From contig JAEOTI010000039.1 in the NCBI GenBank assembly GCA_016839955.1, positions 1 through 6,422 on the forward strand: a DNA stretch of 6,422 nucleotides, written 5' to 3'. This stretch comes from Candidatus Hodarchaeota archaeon (GTDB lineage: Archaea; Asgardarchaeota; Heimdallarchaeia; Hodarchaeales; YT1-057). Each line of letters begins with the position of its first letter. The first letter of the stretch is position 1. The translations under genes and the position numbers were made by a program. Of this stretch, positions 1-4,966 are shown one piece after another. The notes beneath the pieces were generated by a model. The model did not search any database. It was not told the DNA's origin and saw only the letters and a program-made list of their open reading frames with translations.

Positions 1-2
1 AA

Positions 3-485
3 ATAATGGTATGTGGTCCCTCAACTGCAAACGTTCTTAGTGTATTTCAGCACATTTCGAAAAATCATAATGCTTTGTTCCCAGATTATACTCAACTCAT
101 TACTTTAGAAGACCAATCGCACATTGGTCTTAACTACCGGTTTGCAGCTATTTTAGAGATTAATCAGCAAATAAAAGACTATCTAAAGGGTACCCATGCT
201 CTTCTCTTTGTTATACCACCCGATTCATTAAATGATATTGAAAATTATAAAAAAATCCTTTATGAACTTCAGGAACAACTGTACTCTACAACAGCTATTC
301 TGATTTTAGTGGATTACCCTTCTACCAGCTGGGCTATTCCTTTAGAGTTCCTTATCAGAGAATTGCACTTAGTTGGTTTAGCTGATCAAGGAGCTCAACA
401 TGTTCGAATCTATCCCATTTGTAGCCACACAGGTAAGGGTTTGTACGAAGCCCTAGGTAGCCTTTTGGATTTCTTTGAGGACTGA
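3..485 (+). CDS. Arf-like small GTPase-fold protein with degenerate nucleotide site, 5' end probably cut off
   Basis: The reading frame is open back to base 3, and the first ATG (base 6) lies immediately before the P-loop position. Arf-family proteins usually have about 15-20 residues before that point, so the true start is probably outside the window. Numbering from the ATG, the protein follows the Arf layout: GPSTANVLSVF (4-14) sits where GxxxxGKTT belongs, SHIGLN (38-43) where PTIGFN belongs, ILEINQQ (49-55) where WDxGGQ belongs, then LLFVIPPDS (66-74), ILILVDYP (98-105) where NKxD belongs, and CSHTGKGLYEAL (139-150), the conserved last G-box region. The P-loop lysine, the DxGGQ motif and the NKxD motif are all replaced, so GTP binding and hydrolysis are unlikely. 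The frame is uninterrupted and the fold pattern is kept, which suggests a pseudo-GTPase used for protein contacts rather than a decaying gene. Family assignment is by motif alignment in the mind, not by search. Confidence 0.72.
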   Translation: MMVCGPSTANVLSVFQHISKNHNALFPDYTQLITLEDQSHIGLNYRFAAILEINQQIKDYLKGTHALLFVIPPDSLNDIENYKKILYELQEQLYSTTAILILVDYPSTSWAIPLEFLIRELHLVGLADQGAQHVRIYPICSHTGKGLYEALGSLLDFFED

Positions 486-564
486 TACCAGAAAACACCC
501 CTCTTGGGAGTCGTTGATTCCGAAATTTGTTGAAATGTTGAAGCGTTAAAAGATCAATTATAAC

Positions 565-594
565 ACATCTATTCTCATTCTTCAAAATAGATGT
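565..594. repeat. 9-bp inverted repeat in the convergent gap
   Basis: ACATCTATT (565-573) and AATAGATGT (586-594) are perfect reverse complements with a 12-base loop. The hairpin lies between the ends of two converging genes (stops at 485 and 671). No strong T-tract follows on either strand, so it is not a standard terminator. It could slow or stabilise either 3' end. Confidence 0.4.
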
Positions 595-670
595 AAAACA
601 ACAATCAATTTGATGTTAACTAATTCTCAAGAGATAACAGAAAAGTTAATGGCCGCACCAGTGAAGAATT

Positions 671-1525
671 TCACCCAAAAAAAAAGATCTCCTGCCATTT
701 ATTGTTATCTGCTTGATTTTTTGAATATCTACAATAATTCTGAAAGCTTTCAAAATGTAAGTCATAAGGAACTACATTATAGGAAGGATCCGCAGGATCG
801 TTAACTGTCCAATCACTGAAACTCCTAGCATTATCAGATGAGTAAAAATCTTCAAAATAAATTTGATTCTCATTAGTGAGTATCTCATCTACATGGGTGA
901 AGAATTCCCGAAGTAAAGAACTATAAGATGTCTGATTGTTTGACTGATCATAGATCTCAGCAGCTAAAAGTTCTAAGAGGAAAGACTTCAAGCTTTGAAG
1001 TTGGGGCCATTTTGCCAGTATTCCAAGATCCCTCCAATATTTCAATATTCGGACAGAATTTTGATATATTATTCCTCTTGAAATAGCAAACTCTTTCTGC
1101 AATACAATCCTATAAGGTTTATACGTTCGTGCACTTGGTTGATTAAGGAAAATCAGAGGGGAATCAAAAGATTGAGCGATTAAAATATCTGCAGTTACTC
1201 CTCGATAGTTAATTGAACATCCAAATTTAGTTTCTTTAATGTCATTTTGACTAAAATCCCTTAGTGCTAAATCTACAAGATGATCAATTAAATCATCATA
1301 AGCCCTACTAAATCCTTGAGGCGTTAACACATAGACCAGATCAACTTCAGCACGTCCCCTTATCATGGTGTTTTTACCATATGAACCCCCTACTATTGTT
1401 TCGCTTATATCAAGAGGATTATTATGCATAAAAGCCGTCATGCGTTCAATTATATAATTCAAATGTTCTTTTTCTCTAGGAAGAGGGAAAATTTTTTTTT
1501 CTAATAAATTTTGAAAATAGCTCAT
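671..1525 (-). CDS. OAS/CD-NTase-like nucleotidyltransferase
   Basis: A 284-residue cytosolic protein that resembles 2'-5'-oligoadenylate synthetases and related CD-NTases. The Pol-beta-type core starts with GGSYGKNT (46-53), followed by RGRAEVDLVYVL (56-67), which supplies catalytic E60 and D62. The third acid is D113 in VTADILIA. OAS proteins have a very similar GGSSGKGT...RGRSDADLVVFL arrangement. Residues 157-191 (SVRILKYW...SFLLELLAAEIY) match the helical OAS C-terminal domain, and DPADPSYNV (243-251) matches its DPADPxxNV signature. The C-terminus ends WQEIFFFG, as in many CBASS cyclases. No zinc-thumb HxxxCC of cGAS is seen. The enzyme should join NTPs into linear or cyclic oligonucleotides; the product cannot be read from sequence. 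Archaeal CCA-adding enzymes share parts of these motifs but are much longer. The start ATG follows AAGGTT with suitable spacing. No effector gene is adjacent. Confidence 0.85.
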   Translation of the reverse strand: MSYFQNLLEKKIFPLPREKEHLNYIIERMTAFMHNNPLDISETIVGGSYGKNTMIRGRAEVDLVYVLTPQGFSRAYDDLIDHLVDLALRDFSQNDIKETKFGCSINYRGVTADILIAQSFDSPLIFLNQPSARTYKPYRIVLQKEFAISRGIIYQNSVRILKYWRDLGILAKWPQLQSLKSFLLELLAAEIYDQSNNQTSYSSLLREFFTHVDEILTNENQIYFEDFYSSDNARSFSDWTVNDPADPSYNVVPYDLHFESFQNYCRYSKNQADNNKWQEIFFFG

Positions 1526-1578
1526 AGTTAACCTTAATATTAATTTCTTAATAACTTTTCCTTTCTCAAAGGGTAAAT

Positions 1579-1589
1579 AATTATATTTT
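1579..1589 (-). promoter_or_regulatory. Candidate TATA box for the nucleotidyltransferase gene
   Basis: On the minus strand an AAATATAAT-like element lies about 55-65 bases before the ATG at 1525, with an A-rich stretch before it that could serve as a BRE. Transcription would start near 1553-1560, leaving a leader of about 30 bases that includes an AAGGTT ribosome-binding site (1530-1535). AT-richness makes chance matches common. Confidence 0.35.
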
Positions 1590-1610
1590 CTGAAGAAAAC
1601 CTATAATCTC

Positions 1611-1620
1611 GATAATTATC
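1611..1620. promoter_or_regulatory. Perfect 10-bp palindrome upstream of the nucleotidyltransferase
   Basis: GATAATTATC reads the same on both strands and lies about 25-30 bases upstream of the candidate TATA box for the minus-strand gene. That is a position where archaeal activators or repressors can bind. AT-rich palindromes of this length can occur by chance. Confidence 0.25.
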
Positions 1621-1661
1621 AATTTAGACATGCTGAATGCTGATTTAAACTAAGAATTTCT

Positions 1662-1708
1662 GAAATTAGAAAGAGAAGAATTGATCATGAATTGGGAATA
1701 GATCAATT
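1662..1708 (-). terminator. Possible terminator of the 1765-2160 gene
   Basis: AATTGATC (1679-1686) and GATCAATT (1701-1708) form a perfect 8-bp stem with a 14-base loop. Read on the minus strand it lies about 57 bases after the stop at 1765 and is followed by a pyrimidine-rich tail (CTTCTCTTTCTAATTTC). The tail is not a clean U-run, so the call is weak. This 239-base gap (1526-1764) otherwise holds only the promoter elements listed separately. Confidence 0.3.
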
Positions 1709-1764
1709 AAGAATCCTAATCCCTCTATACTGTTTTCTAATTTCTTAAATTTTTTGTTTGTGTT

Positions 1765-2160
1765 TTATATTTCTATGACTGGGATCATTTCTCTCGTTCT
1801 TTCAACTCTCCGTTCAAAATTCTTTAAAAAATTCTCAGTTGCTTCACTAGCTTGGTCGATGGGTGTTGTTTCACTAAATACTGCTATACAATAATAATGA
1901 TATGACTCTTTATAGATTGCAAGAAGGCCTCCGGTGAGTGGAACATACTGTAAGTTGATTAGTGAGGGGTACATCGTTTGTTCTAAAAGTTCAAAGATAT
2001 TTTCCATTTGAATATGGTATCCATCGTTAACTAGGACGATTTGCAATTGATAAGAGTACACCCGAATTGCAAAATATTTTGGTAGGTCAATATTTTGTTC
2101 GTATGAGTATGGATTTGAGGAAATTGCATCCACATTCATCTTTTTTTCTTTAACATTCAT
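1765..2160 (-). CDS. Conserved-looking 131-residue protein of unknown function
   Basis: I do not recognise this protein. It has no signal peptide or membrane segment and looks cytosolic. The first 25 residues are polar and probably disordered. Then come strand-like segments (about 28-46, FAIRVYSYQLQIVLVNDG), a helix (51-63), two more strands with a Gly-Gly turn (70-95, including PLTGGLLAIYKES and YYCIAVFS) and a charged C-terminal helix (100-122, ending NFERRVERTRE). A beta-beta-alpha-beta-beta-alpha order fits small longin- or roadblock-like domains, which are common beside small GTPases in Asgard archaea, but no signature confirms this. The first start has no clear ribosome-binding site. 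A second ATG seven codons later (codon at 2137-2139) repeats ATGAATGT and could be the true start. The gene diverges from the operon at 2524 and shares its TGTACA-containing control region. Confidence 0.65.
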   Translation of the reverse strand: MNVKEKKMNVDAISSNPYSYEQNIDLPKYFAIRVYSYQLQIVLVNDGYHIQMENIFELLEQTMYPSLINLQYVPLTGGLLAIYKESYHYYCIAVFSETTPIDQASEATENFLKNFERRVERTREMIPVIEI

Positions 2161-2187
2161 AGTGTTCAGGGATTTTATTAAAGCAGA

Positions 2188-2196
2188 TTTATTAAA
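2188..2196 (-). promoter_or_regulatory. Candidate TATA box for the 1765-2160 gene
   Basis: On the minus strand TTTAATAAA lies about 28-36 bases before the ATG at 2160. This predicts a very short leader, which fits the lack of a ribosome-binding site. The first TGTACA site (2207-2212) lies just upstream of it. The match is AT-rich and weak. Confidence 0.25.
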
Positions 2197-2203
2197 CTAA
2201 TAT

Positions 2204-2246
2204 TTTTGTACACCACGTCTGCCCACTGTACAATAAATTTGTACAC
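2204..2246. promoter_or_regulatory. Cluster of three TGTACA sites, likely operators
   Basis: TGTACA occurs at 2207-2212, 2227-2232 and 2240-2245 within 40 bases. The flanks agree: TTTTGTACACC, TATTGTACAGTG (second site read on the minus strand) and TTTGTACAC. A fourth copy (2450-2455) lies near the opposite promoter and reads TTTTGTACACC on the minus strand, identical over 11 bases to the first. The palindromic core suits a dimeric regulator. The cluster lies just upstream of the minus-strand gene at 2160 and in the shared divergent region with the operon at 2524, whose second gene encodes a winged-helix protein. That protein binding here is an inference. Confidence 0.5.
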
Positions 2247-2280
2247 AACAAAATTACTTATTTCTGTTAGTTTTTGCCCT

Positions 2281-2343
2281 ATAAACACTATTAATCTAAA
2301 AGAAGTTAAATTATTTCTTTTTAAAAGTCAAAATAGTGTTTAT
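2281..2343. repeat. Perfect 12-bp inverted repeat with an inner 7-bp stem
   Basis: ATAAACACTATT (2281-2292) and AATAGTGTTTAT (2332-2343) are perfect reverse complements 39 bases apart. Inside them AAAAGAA (2298-2304) pairs with TTCTTTT (2315-2321) around a 10-base loop. The structure sits in the middle of the divergent region between genes at 2160 and 2524. Since it is probably upstream of both transcription starts, a DNA role (paired protein sites, looping) is more likely than an RNA terminator; an uncharacterised small RNA is another option. Confidence 0.45.
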
Positions 2344-2416
2344 TAAGGAATAAAGTTTATAGAAAAGGAAAACATAAGATGAGAATATTGGTTTTCTTTT
2401 TGAACTTCTTTTGCTT

Positions 2417-2458
2417 TAACACAATATAAAATTTATTTTTTTTTCAAGGTGTACAAAA
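2417..2458 (+). promoter_or_regulatory. Candidate promoter of the 2524-3602 operon with overlapping TGTACA site
   Basis: AATATAAAA (2423-2431) preceded by TAACAC resembles an archaeal TATA box with BRE. The usual spacing puts the transcription start at about 2450-2456, on the TGTACA at 2450-2455 (GGTGTACAAAA). A protein bound there would block initiation, which suggests repression, possibly by the operon's own winged-helix product. The leader would be about 70 bases. Confidence 0.4.
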
Positions 2459-2523
2459 GTATTGGATTATAAACCCTAACCCTATTATTCACCAATCAAC
2501 TAGAAAATTTGAAGGTAAGGTAA

Positions 2524-3087
2524 TTGATTGACGAAGAACTCCCAAATTTATGGAAACCAGCATTTTTAGGGCTCATTCTTACTCTAACTGTGTTCTTTAT
2601 TTCTTTTGGTGTTTATAGTGTAATAACTACTGATAACGAAGATAAGACTAAAATTTCTAATTTATGGCAATCTGAGCAGAGTTATGTACAAATTCAATAC
2701 GCTATAGTTGATTGGGACAACAATTTTATGCCAGAGGATCAACCTCCATTTTTTGAAAGTAATATTAGTGGATTTCTTGACCATATACAAATTCAAGTTG
2801 TTAGATATGATTTTGTTTACTTTTCCTCCTTTTATGAAGGGAATCAATACACAATGAATATTTTGGAGCAATTTTATTTAGGGACATTTCTTTTGGGAAA
2901 TACCAGTCGCGATTTGCAATTCCAGGTGGGATTTAAAACGCATGGTGAACCATTCTTGTATGATCAGGATACCAAGAGCATTGGAACACTTTTCTTCAGT
3001 TTTAAAGTCCTCTCAAACGACCAAATAATCCATCTAAACCTTCCAGTGACTAATGGCACATTACCTGTCGTTTCTGTGAAACCTTAA
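2524..3087 (+). CDS. Single-pass membrane protein with outside domain
   Basis: A 187-residue protein I do not recognise. It starts at TTG: an in-frame TAA lies directly before it, and GAAGGT (2511-2516) gives a ribosome-binding site at 7 bases. Residues 1-11 are short and acidic (IDEELPNLWK), residues 12-34 form one hydrophobic membrane segment (PAFLGLILTLTVFFISFGVY), and residues 37-187 should lie outside the cell. The outside part is rich in aromatic residues and alternating beta-strand patterns, has no cysteine, and carries three N-glycosylation sequons (N80-I-S, N126-T-S, N177-G-T). There is no catalytic motif. It ends 8 bases before the winged-helix gene, so the two are almost certainly cotranscribed. 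A role as the outside sensor or partner of that regulator is an inference from the pairing. Confidence 0.75.
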   Translation: MIDEELPNLWKPAFLGLILTLTVFFISFGVYSVITTDNEDKTKISNLWQSEQSYVQIQYAIVDWDNNFMPEDQPPFFESNISGFLDHIQIQVVRYDFVYFSSFYEGNQYTMNILEQFYLGTFLLGNTSRDLQFQVGFKTHGEPFLYDQDTKSIGTLFFSFKVLSNDQIIHLNLPVTNGTLPVVSVKP

Positions 3088-3095
3088 TCTAATGA

Positions 3096-3602
3096 GTGGT
3101 AATTTTGCAACTCAAAACTCCAAAACAACAATTAACTGAGGATGGTCGTTTATCGCTTAAAATACGAGGTCCATCCCTAGCTATTTATTATCTCCTAATT
3201 CAATCTTCTGAAGCAATTGGAGTTAGAGAGATAGCTCGAATACTTGATTTAAAATCTCCTAGCCTTGCTCAATATCATTTACAGAAACTCGAAGATGAAG
3301 AACTAATTGAAAAAACCTTAGAAAATAAGTATTATGTAGAGAATCCAGTTATATTTGGTCCTTTGAAACATTATTATAATATTAATCGAAAATTTATTCC
3401 CCGAAGTGTATTTACAGCAATTATGGCAACTACAATATTCTTTATCGGAACTTGGACCCTCTTGTTTAATATTACTCCTGAGCCAATTATTGTGGGTATT
3501 ACTTTACTATCCTTCTTGCTTGCATTCCTCACTTGGAATGATGTGCTTACCTGGAAACAATCAACCATTTTTAAAAAAAAGAAGAGAATGAATGAGGAGT
3601 AA
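3096..3602 (+). CDS. Membrane-anchored winged-helix DNA-binding protein
   Basis: A 168-residue protein with an ArsR/MarR-like winged helix and two C-terminal membrane segments. Helix 1 is about 27-38 (SLAIYYLLIQSS), helix 2 about 43-51 (VREIARILD), the recognition helix about 54-66 (SPSLAQYHLQKLE), and the wing about 70-83 (LIEKTLENKYYVEN). Membrane segments lie at about 103-124 and 130-147, followed by a lysine/arginine-rich tail (KKKKR, 160-164) that fits a cytosolic end, so both termini would be inside. Such proteins regulate transcription while tethered to the membrane. No ligand-binding domain is visible, which points to the cotranscribed membrane protein as a signal source. The start is GTG at 3096 with little ribosome-binding sequence; TTG at 3105, preceded by GAGTGGT, is a good alternative that removes three residues. 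The gene ends 9 bases before the stop of a converging gene. Confidence 0.83.
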   Translation: MVILQLKTPKQQLTEDGRLSLKIRGPSLAIYYLLIQSSEAIGVREIARILDLKSPSLAQYHLQKLEDEELIEKTLENKYYVENPVIFGPLKHYYNINRKFIPRSVFTAIMATTIFFIGTWTLLFNITPEPIIVGITLLSFLLAFLTWNDVLTWKQSTIFKKKKRMNEE

Positions 3603-3611
3603 TATTAAGGG

Positions 3612-4151
3612 TTAAGCATAGACTGCTCCCACTTTAGGATCATCATTTGTTATCCATTCGCAGGAAGCAGAAGCCCCTGCTGCACCATATGCTTTCGCCC
3701 ACACCCTCATTCTGTAGGTATAAAAAGCGTCTAAATCTAATGTTGTTGTCCCTGAACCTGAGTAATAGCCATTCCAGGAAGAAGTAAACGTTGTCACCTT
3801 GAGAGTACCTAAATACGTCCATCTCTCTGGATAAACAGACGTGCGTTGGTGGTATTCCACCCAGATTTCAATCTTTGCTCCACTTCCAGTTATTGTGATG
3901 TCCAAATCATCACATTGAAAACCACCTTTTATGGTCTTATCAGATGATAGATACCAATTAGAAGTCCAATTTGTACTAGCAAATTGTGAATTGCCCTCTC
4001 CAGATGCAGAAACTGATGCTCCATCCACGTCCCGCCAAATACCCGCTGCAAGAATCGTATTAGATGCTCCATTCTGAATATTTGCCATCATCCCAAAAAA
4101 TAGTGTCAAAGTCAAAATAAGGAACAATTTTAGATATTTTTTTTGAAACAT
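3612..4151 (-). CDS. Small secreted beta-rich protein
   Basis: A 179-residue protein of unrecognised family. Residues 1-37 form a Sec-type signal peptide: basic MFQKKYLK, hydrophobic core (LFLILTLTLFFGMMA, 9-23) and a likely cut after LAA or LAAG (34-37). The mature part is rich in Ser, Thr, Gly, Trp and Tyr with repeated strand-like stretches (LDITITGSGAKIEIWVEYH, 83-101; TTTLDLDAFYTYRMRVWAKA, 135-154), typical of an extracellular beta-sandwich. C80 and C164 could form one disulfide. No catalytic motif is seen. On the minus strand GGATGATC (4156-4163) lies 4 bases before the ATG and matches the archaeal anti-Shine-Dalgarno well. GC content in sampled lines is about 45-55 percent, higher than in the cytosolic genes to the left. 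It may be an adhesin, surface component or exported binding protein. Confidence 0.75.
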   Translation of the reverse strand: MFQKKYLKLFLILTLTLFFGMMANIQNGASNTILAAGIWRDVDGASVSASGEGNSQFASTNWTSNWYLSSDKTIKGGFQCDDLDITITGSGAKIEIWVEYHQRTSVYPERWTYLGTLKVTTFTSSWNGYYSGSGTTTLDLDAFYTYRMRVWAKAYGAAGASASCEWITNDDPKVGAVYA

Positions 4152-4226
4152 TTTCGATCATCCATTTATATGATTTAAATGTAATAATCCGTATCTCAAT
4201 TCAATTTTAAACTCCCTATTTTCCCA

Positions 4227-4259
4227 GATTGTTCAATGACTTGGAACAATTATTTTTTT
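4227..4259 (+). terminator. Stem-loop plus U-tract upstream of the secreted-protein gene
   Basis: ATTGTTC (4228-4234) and GAACAAT (4244-4250) form a perfect stem, extended by a G-U pair, with a 9-base loop. A run of seven T follows at 4253-4259. It has the form of a plus-strand terminator, but no plus-strand gene lies just before it. It may stop read-through from the operon ending at 3602, or belong to an unseen small transcript. Confidence 0.45.
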
Positions 4260-4385
4260 GGTTTTAGGAAGTGCTTCTTACTGGAGAACTATTTTAAGGG
4301 GATTTTGACTAAAGAATCAGGTAAAAAATGTTCTTTCTGCTATAAACATCTTGAAAAAGCAATTCCTTATTGTGAACAAGAGTAG
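4236..4385 (+). CDS. Possible small zinc-ribbon-like ORF or remnant
   Basis: A 49-codon frame from ATG 4236 to TAG 4383-4385. Its C-terminal part, GKKCSFCYKHLEKAIPYCEQ (29-48), looks like a treble-clef or zinc-ribbon motif: a CxxC pair, then a third cysteine in YCEQ where these motifs usually continue YCxxC. The stop comes one codon after EQ, so the fourth ligand is missing. The first ATG lies in the loop of the stem-loop at 4227-4259 and has no clear ribosome-binding site. This argues for a later start or a broken gene. It may be the remnant of a larger zinc-ribbon protein; C13 is another cysteine but is far from the pair. The frame could also be open by chance. Confidence 0.25.
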   Translation: MTWNNYFFGFRKCFLLENYFKGILTKESGKKCSFCYKHLEKAIPYCEQE

Positions 4386-4508
4386 TTTGAAATTAATTTT
4401 TTATCTGGTTTAACAATTTACAAGTTCATTTTGATGTTTCAAGATTAATATTATGACGTACGAGTGATGTAGAAGGTCTGATAGAGATTCGATTTTATAG
4501 AGAGGGAG

Positions 4509-4724
4509 TTGGTTTGGATGTCTCCTTGGAAAGCATTTGACGAAGATAGACCATATGAGTTTGGATCAGCAACCTATTCCGAAGATAGTTCCTGGTACTC
4601 ATATCAAGGTACCTTCACACTCTACTTCTATGCCGAGGTTGTTTGTAATGATGATGACACTGGATGGATCACCAGCAGTTATCAAGAGGGTACAGTAACT
4701 GTTACATTTCGACAACCACCTTAA
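4509..4724 (+). CDS. Short beta-rich protein or 3' remnant of a secreted-protein gene
   Basis: A 71-residue frame from TTG 4509, preceded by a purine-rich AGAGAGGGAG (4499-4508) that could bind ribosomes, though very close to the start. ATG at 4518 is an alternative. The protein has strand-like, aromatic and acidic stretches (YQGTFTLYFYAEVV, 52-65 by approximate position; EGTVTVTFRQPP at the end) like the C-terminus of an exported beta-domain, but has no signal peptide. In the next frame, 4457-4537 reads RTSDVEGLIEIRFYREGVG and on to a stop at 4538-4540, which also looks strand-like. One frameshift would join the two, so this may be a broken gene. A strong terminator follows 37 bases after the stop, which shows a plus-strand transcript ended here. 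It shares weak character, but no clear alignment, with the secreted protein at 3612-4151. Confidence 0.4.
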   Translation: MVWMSPWKAFDEDRPYEFGSATYSEDSSWYSYQGTFTLYFYAEVVCNDDDTGWITSSYQEGTVTVTFRQPP

Positions 4725-4760
4725 GCATTCCCAGTGGTAACTGATTGAAAAACCCCTTAG

Positions 4761-4798
4761 TTGGCTTGGATGAGAATCTCCAAGTCAAATTTTTTTTT
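4761..4798 (+). terminator. Intrinsic-type terminator after the 4509-4724 frame
   Basis: TTGGCTTGGA (4761-4770) pairs with TCCAAGTCAA (4779-4788) over 10 positions including one G-U pair, with an 8-base loop. Nine T follow at 4790-4798. It lies 37 bases after the stop at 4724 and before the leader of the next gene, separating the two transcripts. This is the clearest terminator in the window. Confidence 0.7.
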
Positions 4799-4821
4799 AT
4801 TAAAAAAAAATAAATTTTAAA

Positions 4822-4864
4822 AATAATCACATTGTGTGAAAGATTTTAATGTATTGCGATTATT
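4822..4864. repeat. Small nested dyads in the leader region of the solute-binding protein gene
   Basis: TCACA (4827-4831) and TGTGA (4835-4839) form a dyad with a 3-base spacer, a layout common in operators. AATAATC (4822-4828) and GATTATT (4858-4864) enclose it. They lie about 105-145 bases before the ATG at 4967. Apart from these and a possible AATATAC box (4868-4874), the 4799-4966 stretch shows nothing definite. Confidence 0.25.
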
Positions 4865-4954
4865 CATAATATACCTAATGATTCAGAAGTTCAAAGTAAC
4901 ATGAATAATCTAAACAAGGCTAAAAAAACATAATCCTATTAATACGATCTATAT

Positions 4955-4959
4955 GGAAG
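4955..4959 (+). promoter_or_regulatory. Ribosome-binding site of the solute-binding protein gene
   Basis: GGAAG lies 7 bases before ATG 4967, supporting this start. The signal peptide begins directly at that ATG. Confidence 0.5.
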
Positions 4960-4966
4960 TCTTCAA

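Noticed and set aside
355..585. Minus-strand open frame overlapping the Arf-like gene
   Set aside because: It is antisense to a frame with clear Arf-like motifs, and its own translation shows no domain.
565..594. Convergent-gap hairpin as an intrinsic terminator
   Set aside because: The stem is good but neither strand has a T-tract after it, so it is listed only as an inverted repeat.
610..804. Plus-strand open frame of 64 codons
   Set aside because: It lies mostly antisense to the C-terminus of the nucleotidyltransferase, has low-complexity translation and no family signal.
671..1525. Archaeal CCA-adding enzyme as identity of the nucleotidyltransferase
   Set aside because: Some motifs are shared, but the protein is far shorter than the usual archaeal enzyme and its catalytic block, DPADPSYNV and C-terminus fit OAS/CD-NTases better.
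3374..3591. Alternative frames on both strands inside the winged-helix gene
   Set aside because: They overlap the two membrane segments of the real gene; the hydrophobic codons keep other frames open by chance.
4793..4820. Long T and A runs as an origin or repeat
   Set aside because: The T run belongs to the terminator at 4761-4798 and the A run is ordinary AT-rich spacer; no iterated unit is present.
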